Assembly (NCBI RefSeq): GCF_014203595.1
Contig: NZ_JACHJK010000007.1
Location: 186,001-250,000 of the forward strand
Direction: 5' to 3'
Source of the DNA: Streptomyces echinatus
Lineage (GTDB): Bacteria; Actinomycetota; Actinomycetes; Streptomycetales; Streptomycetaceae
Length of the DNA stretch: 64,000 nucleotides
Shown: piece by piece, positions 7,276 through 15,292 of the stretch
How the letters are laid out: the number at the start of each line of letters is the position of its first letter
Numbering within the stretch: position 1 is the stretch's first letter
Program-made: the position numbers and the translations under genes
Notes under the pieces: generated by a model
What the model was told of the DNA's origin: nothing
The model's database searches: none
Seen by the model: the letters and a program-made list of their open reading frames with translations, nothing else

Positions 7276-9696
7276 ATGGCCTCCCTCCTCCATCGGCTCG
7301 GCCGCGGTTCCTTCCGGCACCGCCGGGCGGTGCTGGCCGCCTGGCTGCTGGCACTGACCGCGGTGATCACCTGCGTGATCGCGTTCGGCGGCACGACCGA
7401 CGACGAGTTCACCGTGCCGGGCTCACCGGCCCAGACCGCGATGGACACCCTGAAGAAGGAACTGCCCTCGGCGGCCGGCACCAGCGCCCAGATCGTCTTC
7501 GTGGCCCCCGCGGGGCACCACATCACCGAACCGCGGTACGCCCGGGCGGTCAGTGCCACCATGGCGGAGGCCGGCAAGGCCCCGCAGGTCGTCGGCGTGA
7601 CCGACCCGGTGCAGGGCAAGGTCATATCGCCGGACCGCACCACCGCGCTCGGCCAGGTCCGCTACCAGGTGACCCGCGCCGGCCTGCACGACGACAGCCT
7701 CACCTCGCTGGAGGGGACCACCAGGCCCGCGCGGGACGCCGGGCTCACCGTGCGGGTGGGCGGCTCGGCGTACGGCAGCGGCAAGAGCACCGGGCACTCC
7801 AAGGAACTGATGGGCGCGGCCGTCGCCCTCCTCGTGCTGACGATCACCTTCGGCTCGCTGTTCGCGGCCGGCATGCCCCTGCTGACGGCGGTCACCGGGG
7901 TCGCCGTCACCCTGCTCGGCCTGTCGGCGCTGACCGGTGTCCTGACCATCTCCGGCACCGCGTCCTCGCTGGCGTCCATGCTGGGTCTCGCGGTCGGCAT
8001 CGACTACGCGCTGTTCATCCTCTCCCGCCACCGCTCCCAGCTCGCCGGCGGCATGGGCACCGAGGAGTCGGCGGCCCGGGCCACCGCCACCGCGGGCAGC
8101 GCGGTCGTCTTCGCCGGCCTGACGGTGATCATCGCGCTGTGCGGACTGGCCGTCGTACGCATCCCGTTCCTGACCGTCATGGGCGTCGGCGGTGCCGCCG
8201 CCGTACTCGTCGCGGTCGGCGTCTCCACCACCCTTCTGCCCGCCCTGATGGGCTTCGCCGGTGAACGGCTGCGTCCCCGGCCGGGCTCACGCGCCGCCCG
8301 CCGCGAACAGGCCGCCCACGGCGAGCAAGCCACCCACCGCGAGCAGGCCACCCACCACGAGCAGGCCATCCACCACGAGCAGGCCGGCCGCCCCGGCCAG
8401 TCGGCCCACGGCGACGAGGGGCAGCGGGGCGAACACCGTGAGGGGTCCGGCGGGGCCGGCGGGGCCGGCGGGTCCGGCGGGCACGGCGCGCGCGGGACGA
8501 TGGGCGAGCGCTGGGGCAGGATCGCCGTCCGCCGGCCGCTGCTGACCCTGTCGGCCGTCCTGATCGGCCTGCTCGCCGTCGCCGTACCGGCCCGGGACCT
8601 CCAACTGGCTCTGCCGGACAACGGTTCCGCACCGGCGGGCAGCGGTCAGCGCCAGGCGTACGACCTCGTCTCCGAGAAGTTCGGCCCCGGCTTCAACGGA
8701 CCGCTGCTCGTCCTCGCCGACACCTCCCGCGCCGGGAACCCGCGAGCGGCCACCGCCACCCTCGTCCAGGACCTCAAGGCTGCCGACGGCGTCGCCGCGG
8801 TCGGTGAGCCGCAGGGCATCGGCCACGGGGACGCGGCCCTCATCCAGGTGGTGCCGGACAGCGGCCCCTCCGACGACGAGACCGAGGAGCTCGTGGAGCG
8901 CATCCGGGACGAGGCGACCGGCTGGCAGCAGGAGACCGGCGCCAAGGTGTCGGTGACCGGTACGACGGCCGTGAACATCGACGTCTCCGCCCGGCTGGCG
9001 AGTTCCCTGCTCCCCTTCGCGCTCGTCGTCGTCGGTCTGTCGCTGCTGCTCTTGCTGCTCGTCTTCCGGTCCGTGGTCGTGCCGTTGAAGGCCAGCGTCG
9101 GCTTCCTGCTGTCGGTGGGCGCCACCTTCGGCGCGGTCGTGGCCGTCTTCCAGTGGGGCTGGCTCGCGAGCGCGCTCGGCGTCGCCGAGACCGGGCCGGT
9201 GGTCAGCATCCTGCCCATCCTCGTGATGGCGGTGCTGTTCGGACTCGCCATGGACTACGAGGTGTTCATGGTCAGCCGGATGCGCGAGGCCCACGCCCAC
9301 GGCGCCACGCCCCGCGAGGCCGTGCTGGCCGGCTCCCGGCACGCCTCCCGCGTGGTGACGGCCGCCGCGCTGATCATGTTCGCGGTGTTCGCGAGCTTCG
9401 TCCCGGGCGGCAGCACCATGCTCAAGCCGATCGCCTTCGCCCTCGCCGTCGGCGTCCTCATCGACGCCTTCCTGGTCCGCATGACGCTCGTCCCCGCGGT
9501 CCTCGCCCTCGTGGGCCGGGCGGGCTGGTGGCTGCCGAAGTGGCTGGACCGGCTGCTGCCCGACCTCGACATCGAGGGCGAACGGCTGGCGGCGGACGCG
9601 GGGAAGGGCGGTTCGGACAGGGACGGTCCCGGTCTGCCCGTGGCGATCGGTGGCGCCTTCACCCAGGACCGGCCGCGGCAGGACGGCCGGCGGTGA
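7276..9696 (+). CDS. MMPL-family RND transporter
   Basis: 806 aa from ATG 7276, with AAGGAG 9 bp ahead. Two halves each contain one N-terminal membrane segment, a large extracytoplasmic loop and a cluster of five segments. Functional landmarks are GLAVGIDYALFILSRHR in the first half and GLAMDYEVFMVSRMREA in the second, each with the buried Asp-Tyr pair that carries proton coupling in MMPL proteins. The central cytoplasmic linker (about residues 340-415) holds an array of six-residue EQATHx units and a Gly-rich patch. It likely exports a lipid or lipophilic metabolite, with the LmeA-like protein as partner and the divergent TetR protein as repressor. Substrate not identifiable. Confidence 0.93.
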   Translation: MASLLHRLGRGSFRHRRAVLAAWLLALTAVITCVIAFGGTTDDEFTVPGSPAQTAMDTLKKELPSAAGTSAQIVFVAPAGHHITEPRYARAVSATMAEAGKAPQVVGVTDPVQGKVISPDRTTALGQVRYQVTRAGLHDDSLTSLEGTTRPARDAGLTVRVGGSAYGSGKSTGHSKELMGAAVALLVLTITFGSLFAAGMPLLTAVTGVAVTLLGLSALTGVLTISGTASSLASMLGLAVGIDYALFILSRHRSQLAGGMGTEESAARATATAGSAVVFAGLTVIIALCGLAVVRIPFLTVMGVGGAAAVLVAVGVSTTLLPALMGFAGERLRPRPGSRAARREQAAHGEQATHREQATHHEQAIHHEQAGRPGQSAHGDEGQRGEHREGSGGAGGAGGSGGHGARGTMGERWGRIAVRRPLLTLSAVLIGLLAVAVPARDLQLALPDNGSAPAGSGQRQAYDLVSEKFGPGFNGPLLVLADTSRAGNPRAATATLVQDLKAADGVAAVGEPQGIGHGDAALIQVVPDSGPSDDETEELVERIRDEATGWQQETGAKVSVTGTTAVNIDVSARLASSLLPFALVVVGLSLLLLLLVFRSVVVPLKASVGFLLSVGATFGAVVAVFQWGWLASALGVAETGPVVSILPILVMAVLFGLAMDYEVFMVSRMREAHAHGATPREAVLAGSRHASRVVTAAALIMFAVFASFVPGGSTMLKPIAFALAVGVLIDAFLVRMTLVPAVLALVGRAGWWLPKWLDRLLPDLDIEGERLAADAGKGGSDRDGPGLPVAIGGAFTQDRPRQDGRR
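8305..8394. repeat. 18-bp degenerate tandem repeats in the MMPL linker
   Basis: Five head-to-tail units (8305, 8323, 8341, 8359, 8377) of the form GAGCAGGCCACCCACCAC, the last diverging after GAGCAGGCC. They encode EQA[AT]H[GRH] repeats in the cytoplasmic linker between the two transporter halves and keep the frame. Confidence 0.9.
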
Positions 9697-9700
9697 GCGA

Positions 9701-9734
9701 CGGAGTCCGTGGCCGTCACCGGTCACGGACTCCG
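9701..9734 (+). terminator. Hairpin terminator after the MMPL gene
   Basis: Perfect 11-bp arms CGGAGTCCGTG and CACGGACTCCG around a 12-nt loop, 4 bp after the TGA stop. No T tract, as is common for Streptomyces terminators. Confidence 0.8.
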
Positions 9735-9755
9735 TGTTCTCGACGCACGCTTCAG

Positions 9756-9812
9756 GAGTCGGGTCATGAGTCGGGTCATGAGTCGGGTCATGAGTCGGTT
9801 CCGGAGTCGGGG
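9756..9812. repeat. 12-bp tandem repeat GAGTCGGGTCAT
   Basis: Three perfect copies (9756, 9768, 9780) and two degenerate ones (9792, 9804) just past the MMPL terminator. Non-coding on any supported reading; looks like slippage-derived sequence. Confidence 0.9.
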
Positions 9813-9858
9813 TGACCGGACCGTCCGCCGTCCGGGCCGTGCCGGGCCCGTCTCCCGC

Positions 9859-10440
9859 TCAGCGCTGGCTGTTGCGGAAGCCGATGAGCACAGCACCCCA
9901 CCAGCAGATCTGTGAAACCAGGGCCGTCGAAGCTCCCCGGACCATCAGGCGTCTCGTGGGCGGGGTGGCGTCCTGCTGCGTCAGGCGTCTGTTCAGGAGG
10001 CCGGCCTGCAGACCGTTCAGGGTGAGCAGCAGAACCAGTCCCAGCTTGACGCGCGTGGGAACCGATCCGAGGTTCGGATGGAGCATGACGCCACTGGCTA
10101 CGAGGCCCGCGAGGCCGGCCCAGATGGGGACATGGAGGCGAGCCGCGCTGTCGAGGGCGTCCCGCAGGGTGCATCGCCCGGTCAGGTAGAGCAGTGCGCT
10201 GTAGTCGGCGGCCAGGACGGCTCCGAAGCCGAGCACGAGAGAGGCCAGGTGAAGGAAGAGCGCCGCCGTATGAAGGGCGGCGTCCACCCGCAGGTGCAGG
10301 GATATCCACGCGCACGCCGAGAGCGCGAGGCATGCGGCGAGCGAGGCGGCGGCCACGGTCCACCATGTGTCGTACAGCCCCAGCCGTCGGACGGGCGCCG
10401 GCTGAGCGGACACGGACGGCTCGGTGGGCATGGTGGACAC
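9859..10440 (-). CDS. Iron-box-controlled integral membrane protein
   Basis: 193 aa. About five hydrophobic segments are visible: WTVAAASLAACLALSACAWI, AALHTAALFLHLASLVLGFGAVL, a short one near LHVPIWAGLAGLVASGVML, VKLGLVLLLTLNGLQAGL and TALVSQICWWGAVLIGF. Histidines fall in or near these segments (HTA, FLHLAS, LHVP, MLHPN), reminiscent of heme- or metal-binding membrane proteins. No family could be named with confidence. The GTG start has GGGAG upstream, and a canonical 19-bp iron box lies about 30 bp further out, so expression is probably repressed by an IdeR/DmdR1-type regulator when iron is plentiful. Confidence 0.8.
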   Translation of the reverse strand: MSTMPTEPSVSAQPAPVRRLGLYDTWWTVAAASLAACLALSACAWISLHLRVDAALHTAALFLHLASLVLGFGAVLAADYSALLYLTGRCTLRDALDSAARLHVPIWAGLAGLVASGVMLHPNLGSVPTRVKLGLVLLLTLNGLQAGLLNRRLTQQDATPPTRRLMVRGASTALVSQICWWGAVLIGFRNSQR

Positions 10441-10470
10441 ACAGGACTCCCAGGACGTTCACAGCAAGAT

Positions 10471-10489
10471 TTAGGTAAGGCTCACCTAA
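10471..10489. promoter_or_regulatory. Iron box (IdeR/DmdR1-type operator)
   Basis: TTAGGTAAGGCTCACCTAA fits the 19-bp actinobacterial iron-box consensus TTAGGTTAGGCTAACCTAA at 17 of 19 positions. It is placed 31-49 bp upstream of the GTG start of the membrane protein, where a repressor would block transcription. Confidence 0.85.
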
Positions 10490-10581
10490 GGAGACTCGGC
10501 GGTCAAGCCCAGGATGCGAGAAGGACGCACCGCGACGCAAGCGTGATCGTCACGTTCCGATCGCGAGACCTGCGGCGACCG

Positions 10582-10612
10582 CGGTCTCGGCCGAGGCTTC
10601 CCTCCGAGACCG
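10582..10612 (-). terminator. Hairpin terminator after the STAS gene
   Basis: Arms CGGTCTCGG and CCGAGACCG (perfect 9 bp) with a 13-nt loop, 25 bp past the stop of the STAS-domain gene. Confidence 0.6.
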
Positions 10613-10637
10613 GAACGCCTCATGGCGCGGCGGCCGC

Positions 10638-11162
10638 TCAGACCCGCGGAGCGACGCGGCGCCCCTCGGAGTCCGCCCCGCTCCGGGAGGACATGACGCC
10701 GGGCGACGTCCCGGGCTTCGAGGCCGACGGGGCCGGCGCGGCGGGACGCACCACGCGCCGTGACCGCGGCGCCGAGAACAGATCCTGCGCTCCGATGAGG
10801 CCGAGCAACCGGTCGACGGCGGGGCCCGCGGCCTGGAGGACGACGGTCTTGCCCTGACTCAGGGCCCGCCGCCGGAGCTCCAGGAGGACGTTCAGGCCGG
10901 CGCAGTCGCAGAAGCCCAGGCCGCTCAGGTCCAGCGTGAGACCGCCGCCCGAAGCGGCGAGCGCTTCGGCCAGCCGGTCCCGGAGCGCGTCGCCCGAGGC
11001 GAGATCGAGTTCACCGCGCACGGTCACATGGATCCGGTTGCCGCGGGGCGCGGACGACGTGGCCAGCCGGCCGGGCGGCAGGAGCCCCGTGGTGCCGCCT
11101 CCGCCCGGGCGGGGAAGGCCTGGTGCCGTGAGGGGCCGCGCCCGGTGGGACGGGTGCTGCAT
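10638..11162 (-). CDS. STAS-domain (anti-sigma antagonist-like) protein lacking the phospho-serine
   Basis: 174 aa. The N-terminal ~40 residues are Gly/Pro-rich, the STAS core spans roughly 42-125 (IHVTVRGELDLASGDALRD, LTLDLSGLGFCDCAGLNVLL), and the tail is Arg/Ser-rich. In SpoIIAA/BldG-type antagonists the motif is DSSG, with a serine phosphorylated by an anti-sigma kinase; here it reads DCAG, so neither position can be phosphorylated. The protein may act as a constitutive binder or switch by another mechanism. A membrane SpoIIE phosphatase is encoded 0.6 kb away. RBS GGAG precedes the ATG. Confidence 0.88.
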   Translation of the reverse strand: MQHPSHRARPLTAPGLPRPGGGGTTGLLPPGRLATSSAPRGNRIHVTVRGELDLASGDALRDRLAEALAASGGGLTLDLSGLGFCDCAGLNVLLELRRRALSQGKTVVLQAAGPAVDRLLGLIGAQDLFSAPRSRRVVRPAAPAPSASKPGTSPGVMSSRSGADSEGRRVAPRV

Positions 11163-11292
11163 GGCTCACTCCCTCGTGCGCTCGCCGTGGTCCGCTTCAA
11201 CGTTCCCCCAGAAGGACGATACACGTCAACTGATGCACGAAAATCTGTACGTGTTTTTGGATGCGTGTACGTCCGCTCAGTAAACTCGGGGC

Positions 11293-11643
11293 ATGACTGA
11301 GGTGCCCGAGCCCCACAGCGGATGGACGTTCCTGACGAACCACGCACGCGTTCTCGCGGCCATCGCGGACAACCAGCAGGCGCGCGTGCGTGACATCGCC
11401 GCCCGCTGCCGCCTCACCGAACGGGCCGTGCAGAAGATCATCGCCGATCTGGAGCAGGCCGGTTATCTCTCGCACGTCCGTCAGGGGCGCGGCAACACCT
11501 ACCGGATCGACCCCAACAGGATCCTTCGTCATCCGACCGAAGCGGGCCAGGGCCTGACGGTGGCCTCGCTTCTCTCACTGCTCATCCAGGACGAAGACCA
11601 CCGTGCGCGGCCGGACGGTGAGAGCACGCACGCCTCCGGCTGA
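11293..11643 (+). CDS. Winged helix-turn-helix regulator, MarR-like
   Basis: 116 aa. The DNA-binding part is evident: FLTNHARVLAAIADNQQARV, helix-turn-helix DIAARCRLTERAVQKIIADL and the wing GYLSHVRQGRGNTYRI. The family is common in Streptomyces as small stand-alone regulators. It is divergent from the STAS gene; the shared region (11163-11292) contains ACACGT/ACGTGT half-sites that may be its operator. Target genes unknown. Confidence 0.88.
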   Translation: MTEVPEPHSGWTFLTNHARVLAAIADNQQARVRDIAARCRLTERAVQKIIADLEQAGYLSHVRQGRGNTYRIDPNRILRHPTEAGQGLTVASLLSLLIQDEDHRARPDGESTHASG

Positions 11644-11798
11644 CGTGCGCGACCGGATGACCTGATCGGAGCAGCGCGGCGAGACGAGCCCGGGCGGCGG
11701 GAGGGCGTGTTTCGCCTCCGTGCGGGGGCACCCCCGCCCCGCCCGGGCGCCGCGGGCGCCGTGGCGTCTGCTCGTCGGTCGTCCTCGACGGTGGCAAT

Positions 11799-12971
11799 GT
11801 GGAACATGTGAACGCTGAGTACGGCTCGGCCGGGGGGTGGCAGCTACGGCGGGCGCACCGCGCGTTGGTGCTGATCCCGATCGTCCTGATCCTGGTGATC
11901 ACGGCCGTCGACCAGCTGGTCCCGGAGGACGTCCATCTCGGGCCGCTGCTCGTGATCGCGCCCGCGGTCACCGCCTCGTTCGCCGGGCCCCTGCTCACCG
12001 GTCTCATCGGCTTCCTGTCCGTGGCGGCACAGGCGTACATCGGCTGGCACTTCGGCGTTCTCTCCTCACGCAACGTCCTGGTCCAGATCCTCGCCCTGGC
12101 GGTGCTCGCGGCCCTCAGCGTGGTCTTCTGCGCGATGCGCGAGCGGCATCTGCGCCAACTGGCCCAGGTGCGGTCGGTGGCGGAGGCCGCACAGCACGGC
12201 CTGCTGTGGCCGCTGCCGGAGCGGATCGGCCCCGTGCGGATCGCCTGCCTCTACATGGCCGCCGAGGACGAGGCGCAGATCGGCGGCGACCTGTACGCGG
12301 CCACCCGCATCACCGGCGGCGTGCGCATCATGATCGGGGACGTCCGGGGCAAGGGCCTGTCCGCGATCGGTGAAGCCGCCCTCCTGCTCGGGGCCTTCCG
12401 CGAGGCCGCCCACCGGCACGCCACGCTTCCCGACCTGGCCGCCACCATGGAGCACAGCGTCGCCCGCTACCTGGCCGACTTCGAGCCGGCCGCGGAGGCC
12501 GGCGAGCGTTTCGCCACCACCTTGCTCCTGGAACTGCCCGACGACGACCACGTCATCCGGATGATCAGTTGCGGGCATCCCCCTCCCCTGCTGCTCAGCC
12601 CGGCCAGCGCCCTCACGGTCCCCGGCCTGCATCCCGCGCCGCCCCTGGGAATCGCGGAGACGGGACCGGACGCCTACGCGATCGACGTGGTCTCCTACCA
12701 GCCGGGGGACACCCTCCTGCTCTACACGGACGGCGTCATCGAAGCCCGCGACGCCTACGGCCGCTTCTACCCCCTGGAGACACGGGCCGCCCAGTGGCCC
12801 GCGGGCGGCCCCGAGGCGCTGCTCCACCACGTCCAGCGCGATCTGCTCACCCACACCCGGGGGCGCCTCCACGACGACGCGGCCCTCGTCGCGCTCCACC
12901 TCCACCCGGACACCCACGGCCACCGCCGCCACGGGCACGCCGTCCACTCGGGCGGGTTCGGACACGCGTGA
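11799..12971 (+). CDS. Membrane-anchored SpoIIE/PP2C-type serine phosphatase
   Basis: 390 aa from GTG 11799. Three or four N-terminal membrane segments (about residues 23-115) are followed by a SpoIIE domain. PP2C metal-binding features are IGGDLYAA (GGDxY), IGDVRGKG, LLLYTDGVIEARD and RLHDDAALVAL. The family dephosphorylates STAS-type anti-sigma antagonists in partner-switching pathways. There is no GAF, PAS or kinase domain, so sensing would have to come through the membrane part. Its closest possible partner is the STAS protein at 10.6-11.2 kb, but that lacks the phospho-serine. A second enzyme of the same build is found at 50.6 kb. Confidence 0.93.
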   Translation: MEHVNAEYGSAGGWQLRRAHRALVLIPIVLILVITAVDQLVPEDVHLGPLLVIAPAVTASFAGPLLTGLIGFLSVAAQAYIGWHFGVLSSRNVLVQILALAVLAALSVVFCAMRERHLRQLAQVRSVAEAAQHGLLWPLPERIGPVRIACLYMAAEDEAQIGGDLYAATRITGGVRIMIGDVRGKGLSAIGEAALLLGAFREAAHRHATLPDLAATMEHSVARYLADFEPAAEAGERFATTLLLELPDDDHVIRMISCGHPPPLLLSPASALTVPGLHPAPPLGIAETGPDAYAIDVVSYQPGDTLLLYTDGVIEARDAYGRFYPLETRAAQWPAGGPEALLHHVQRDLLTHTRGRLHDDAALVALHLHPDTHGHRRHGHAVHSGGFGHA

Positions 12972-13287
12972 ACCGGACGAGGGTGAGGGCGGCCGGTGCC
13001 GCGCGTCCCCGATTCCCGGTCATCGGCAAGTGCCTGCCCGTACGGGACGCCACGTGGCGCCCTCGGAGCCACCGGTGAGGCGGTGCACCGGCTGCCGATC
13101 CGGGCGAGTCGTGTTTCGATGGGGGAGAGACCGTCACCGCTTCGGGCGGTGGCCACCGCCCAGGCCGTCGATGCGGCGCCGGAGTTTCCCGCAGGGGTCC
13201 CTCGGCCGGCGCCAGCCCTGGAGCGGGCCGGCGGGTCGGCCGGCGTCTTTCTCATCTCCCTCGCAGAAGCACGAGAGGAGCACCCCC
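12972..13287. other. Intergenic region, no feature recognised
   Basis: About 315 bp between the SpoIIE phosphatase and the ricin-type protein genes. No frame has a convincing start plus family, and no strong dyad was seen. It must contain the promoter of the downstream secreted protein. Confidence 0.5.
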
Positions 13288-13863
13288 ATGCGCAGAAACA
13301 GCCGGAGGCACCGTCTTCTGACGGCATCGACGGTCCTCGTGGCCGGAGGCATCATGCTCCTGCCCGACGCCGCGGTCGCGCGGCCGGTCATGCCCGGCGC
13401 CCCGGCACAGGTGTCGGGCAGCTTCCAGTTCGTCAACCTGCGGACCGGCAAGTGCGCGACCGTGGCCGGAGGAGTCACGACCGCCAACAACCAGCCGCTC
13501 GTCCAGTTCACCTGCGACCAGGACCTCTCACGCCGCTGGATCGTCGCCAACGGCAACGGTGTCTCCGACCAGCTCGTCAACGAGCGGACCCGCAAGTGCC
13601 TGACCGTGGCGGGCGGCGTCTCGACCGACAACAACCAGCCGCTCGTGCAGTTCACCTGCGACACCGACCCCTCGCGCCGCTGGAGACTCGTCAGGGTCAG
13701 CGGCGCCAACGTGTTCCAGGTCGTCAACCAGCGGACCGGCAAGTGCCTGACCGTGGCCGGTGGCGTCTCGACCGACAACAACCATCCGCTCGTGCAGTTC
13801 ACCTGCGACTCGGACCCCTCGCGCCGCTGGATCCTGAAGCGGGTCGGCGTGATCCTCGACTAG
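13288..13863 (+). CDS. Secreted ricin-type beta-trefoil lectin-like protein, three repeats
   Basis: 191 aa from ATG 13288 with AGAGGAG 8 bp upstream. A Sec signal (RHRLLTASTVLVAGGIMLLPDAAVA) is followed by three tandem units of about 47 residues, each with a VN.RT.KC.TVAGGV core, N.PLVQFTC and SRRW. Three such units build one beta-trefoil; the SRRW end replaces the QxW signature of ricin B chains. Each unit has two cysteines that could pair. There is no attached catalytic domain, so it is a stand-alone secreted carbohydrate binder or a structural protein. Units 2 and 3 are nearly identical in DNA, pointing to recent duplication. Confidence 0.85.
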   Translation: MRRNSRRHRLLTASTVLVAGGIMLLPDAAVARPVMPGAPAQVSGSFQFVNLRTGKCATVAGGVTTANNQPLVQFTCDQDLSRRWIVANGNGVSDQLVNERTRKCLTVAGGVSTDNNQPLVQFTCDTDPSRRWRLVRVSGANVFQVVNQRTGKCLTVAGGVSTDNNHPLVQFTCDSDPSRRWILKRVGVILD

Positions 13864-13886
13864 AACCAGTGAGACCGGTCGGGAAT

Positions 13887-13917
13887 GGCCGGGACCCCCT
13901 TTCGGCGGGCCCCGGCC
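13887..13917 (+). terminator. Hairpin between convergent genes
   Basis: Arms GGCCGGG and CCCGGCC flank a CCCCC...GGGC inner pairing, 23 bp after the lectin-like gene and 49 bp before the end of the halogenase operon. It could serve both. Confidence 0.5.
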
Positions 13918-13965
13918 GAGTGCCGGTGTGACGGTGACGCCGGTGTGACGGCGAGAAGGAGCGTC

Positions 13966-15273
13966 CTAGGCCACGGCCGGCCGCAGGCCGGAGACGACGC
14001 CCGCGAATCTCTGCGCCGCGAACTCCGCCTCCTCCATGGTCATCGTCAGCGGCGGCATCAGTACGACGGTGTCCGGCGTGTAGTGCACCAGCAGGCCCTG
14101 CCGCCGGCACGCCGACTCCAGGTGACGTCGGTCCTGCATGGACAGCGGACTGCCGTCGTCGTCCACCAGGTCGATCGCCACATACGCGCCGACGGCCCGG
14201 ACGCCCCCGAACGTGGGCGCGCCTTCGAGCAGGCCGTTCAGCCGGTCGCGCAGGAACGTGCCGAGTGCCCGGCCGTTGGCCACCAGGTCCTCGGACGTGT
14301 ACGCACGGATCGCGGCGAGCGCCGCGGCGCAGGCCACCGGGTGGCCGTCCGTGGTCGACGCGTGGGCGAACACCGTGCTGCCGGTGTCGAAGGCCTGGTA
14401 GATCGCGTCGGTCGCCAGGACGGCACCGAGCGCCGAGTACCCGGCGGTGATGCCCTTCGCCAGGCACATGATGTCCGGCGAGATCCCGGATATGCCGGCC
14501 GCGAACATCTCGCCCATCCGCCCGAACCCCGTGAACGCCTCGTCGAAGATCAGGAGGATGTCGTTCTTCGTGCAGTACTCGCGCGCGGCCCGAAGGTACG
14601 CGTCGGGGAGAGGCTGTCCGTTCCGCCCCTTCACCGGCTCGACGATCATCGCCGCGATGCGCTCGGGGCCCAACGCATCGAGCTGTCCCGCGAGTTCGGT
14701 CCCGGAATCGCCCTCCGGTTCCGGAAGGTGGGAGAAGCCGTCCGGCATCGGGCCGAAGAGCCAGTGCATGATGCGCTGCCCGCTCGCCGCCATGGCCGCC
14801 ATCGGGCTGCCGTGGTAGCTGTCACGGAGGCCGACGATGAGGCGCTTGCCCGGCTTGCCCTTGTTCCGGTGGTAGGAGCGGGCCATCATCACCGCGCTCT
14901 CGACCGCCGCGCCGCCCGTGTGGCAGAACCGCACCCGGGTGAGGCCGGACGGGGCGATCCCGGTGAGTGCCTGCGCCAGTTCGACGACCACCGGAGCAGG
15001 CAGTTCCCACCGCACCATGCAGACATAGGGCAGCTCGCGCGCCTGACGGGCCATCGCTTCCACGATGTCCGTCCGGCCGTAGCCGAGCATCATGTTGCCG
15101 ACCCCCGCGCGGGCGTCGAGGGCACGGTTTCCCGAAGCGTCGATCAGCCAGGAACCCTCGCCCCTGACCCACAGGTCCTCAGGGCCGCTCCGGTCGAGGA
15201 TCGTTGACGTGGGTACGGTCCCGTGCCAGAGGGGATAGGTCGCAGGGTCCCATGTACTCGGCGTCGTGGCCAT
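13966..15273 (-). CDS. Class III PLP-dependent aminotransferase (halogenase operon)
   Basis: 435 aa from ATG 15273, last gene of the operon. Hallmarks of fold-type I class III enzymes: cofactor loop GGAAVES (120-126), DSYHGS after the fourth strand, LLIFDEAFTGFGR with Asp244, and PLP-binding Lys273 in LAKGITAGYSALG. Similar enzymes include glutamate-1-semialdehyde aminomutases and omega-transaminases. It would move an amino group to or from a keto or aldehyde intermediate. It follows the KASIII-like gene by 19 bp on the same strand, so it probably acts on the product of that enzyme or on a precursor amino acid. Exact substrate cannot be told. Confidence 0.92.
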   Translation of the reverse strand: MATTPSTWDPATYPLWHGTVPTSTILDRSGPEDLWVRGEGSWLIDASGNRALDARAGVGNMMLGYGRTDIVEAMARQARELPYVCMVRWELPAPVVVELAQALTGIAPSGLTRVRFCHTGGAAVESAVMMARSYHRNKGKPGKRLIVGLRDSYHGSPMAAMAASGQRIMHWLFGPMPDGFSHLPEPEGDSGTELAGQLDALGPERIAAMIVEPVKGRNGQPLPDAYLRAAREYCTKNDILLIFDEAFTGFGRMGEMFAAGISGISPDIMCLAKGITAGYSALGAVLATDAIYQAFDTGSTVFAHASTTDGHPVACAAALAAIRAYTSEDLVANGRALGTFLRDRLNGLLEGAPTFGGVRAVGAYVAIDLVDDDGSPLSMQDRRHLESACRRQGLLVHYTPDTVVLMPPLTMTMEEAEFAAQRFAGVVSGLRPAVA

Positions 15274-15292
15274 GTCTTCCCCGGTCTCCGCG

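Noticed and set aside
8305..8394. Short regular repeats as a CRISPR array
   Set aside because: Units are 18 bp with no spacers, in frame in a transporter gene. No CRISPR array or cas gene was seen in the window.
8287..9726. Minus-strand 479-aa frame inside the MMPL gene
   Set aside because: Antisense shadow, His/Asp/Gln-rich, no recognisable fold.
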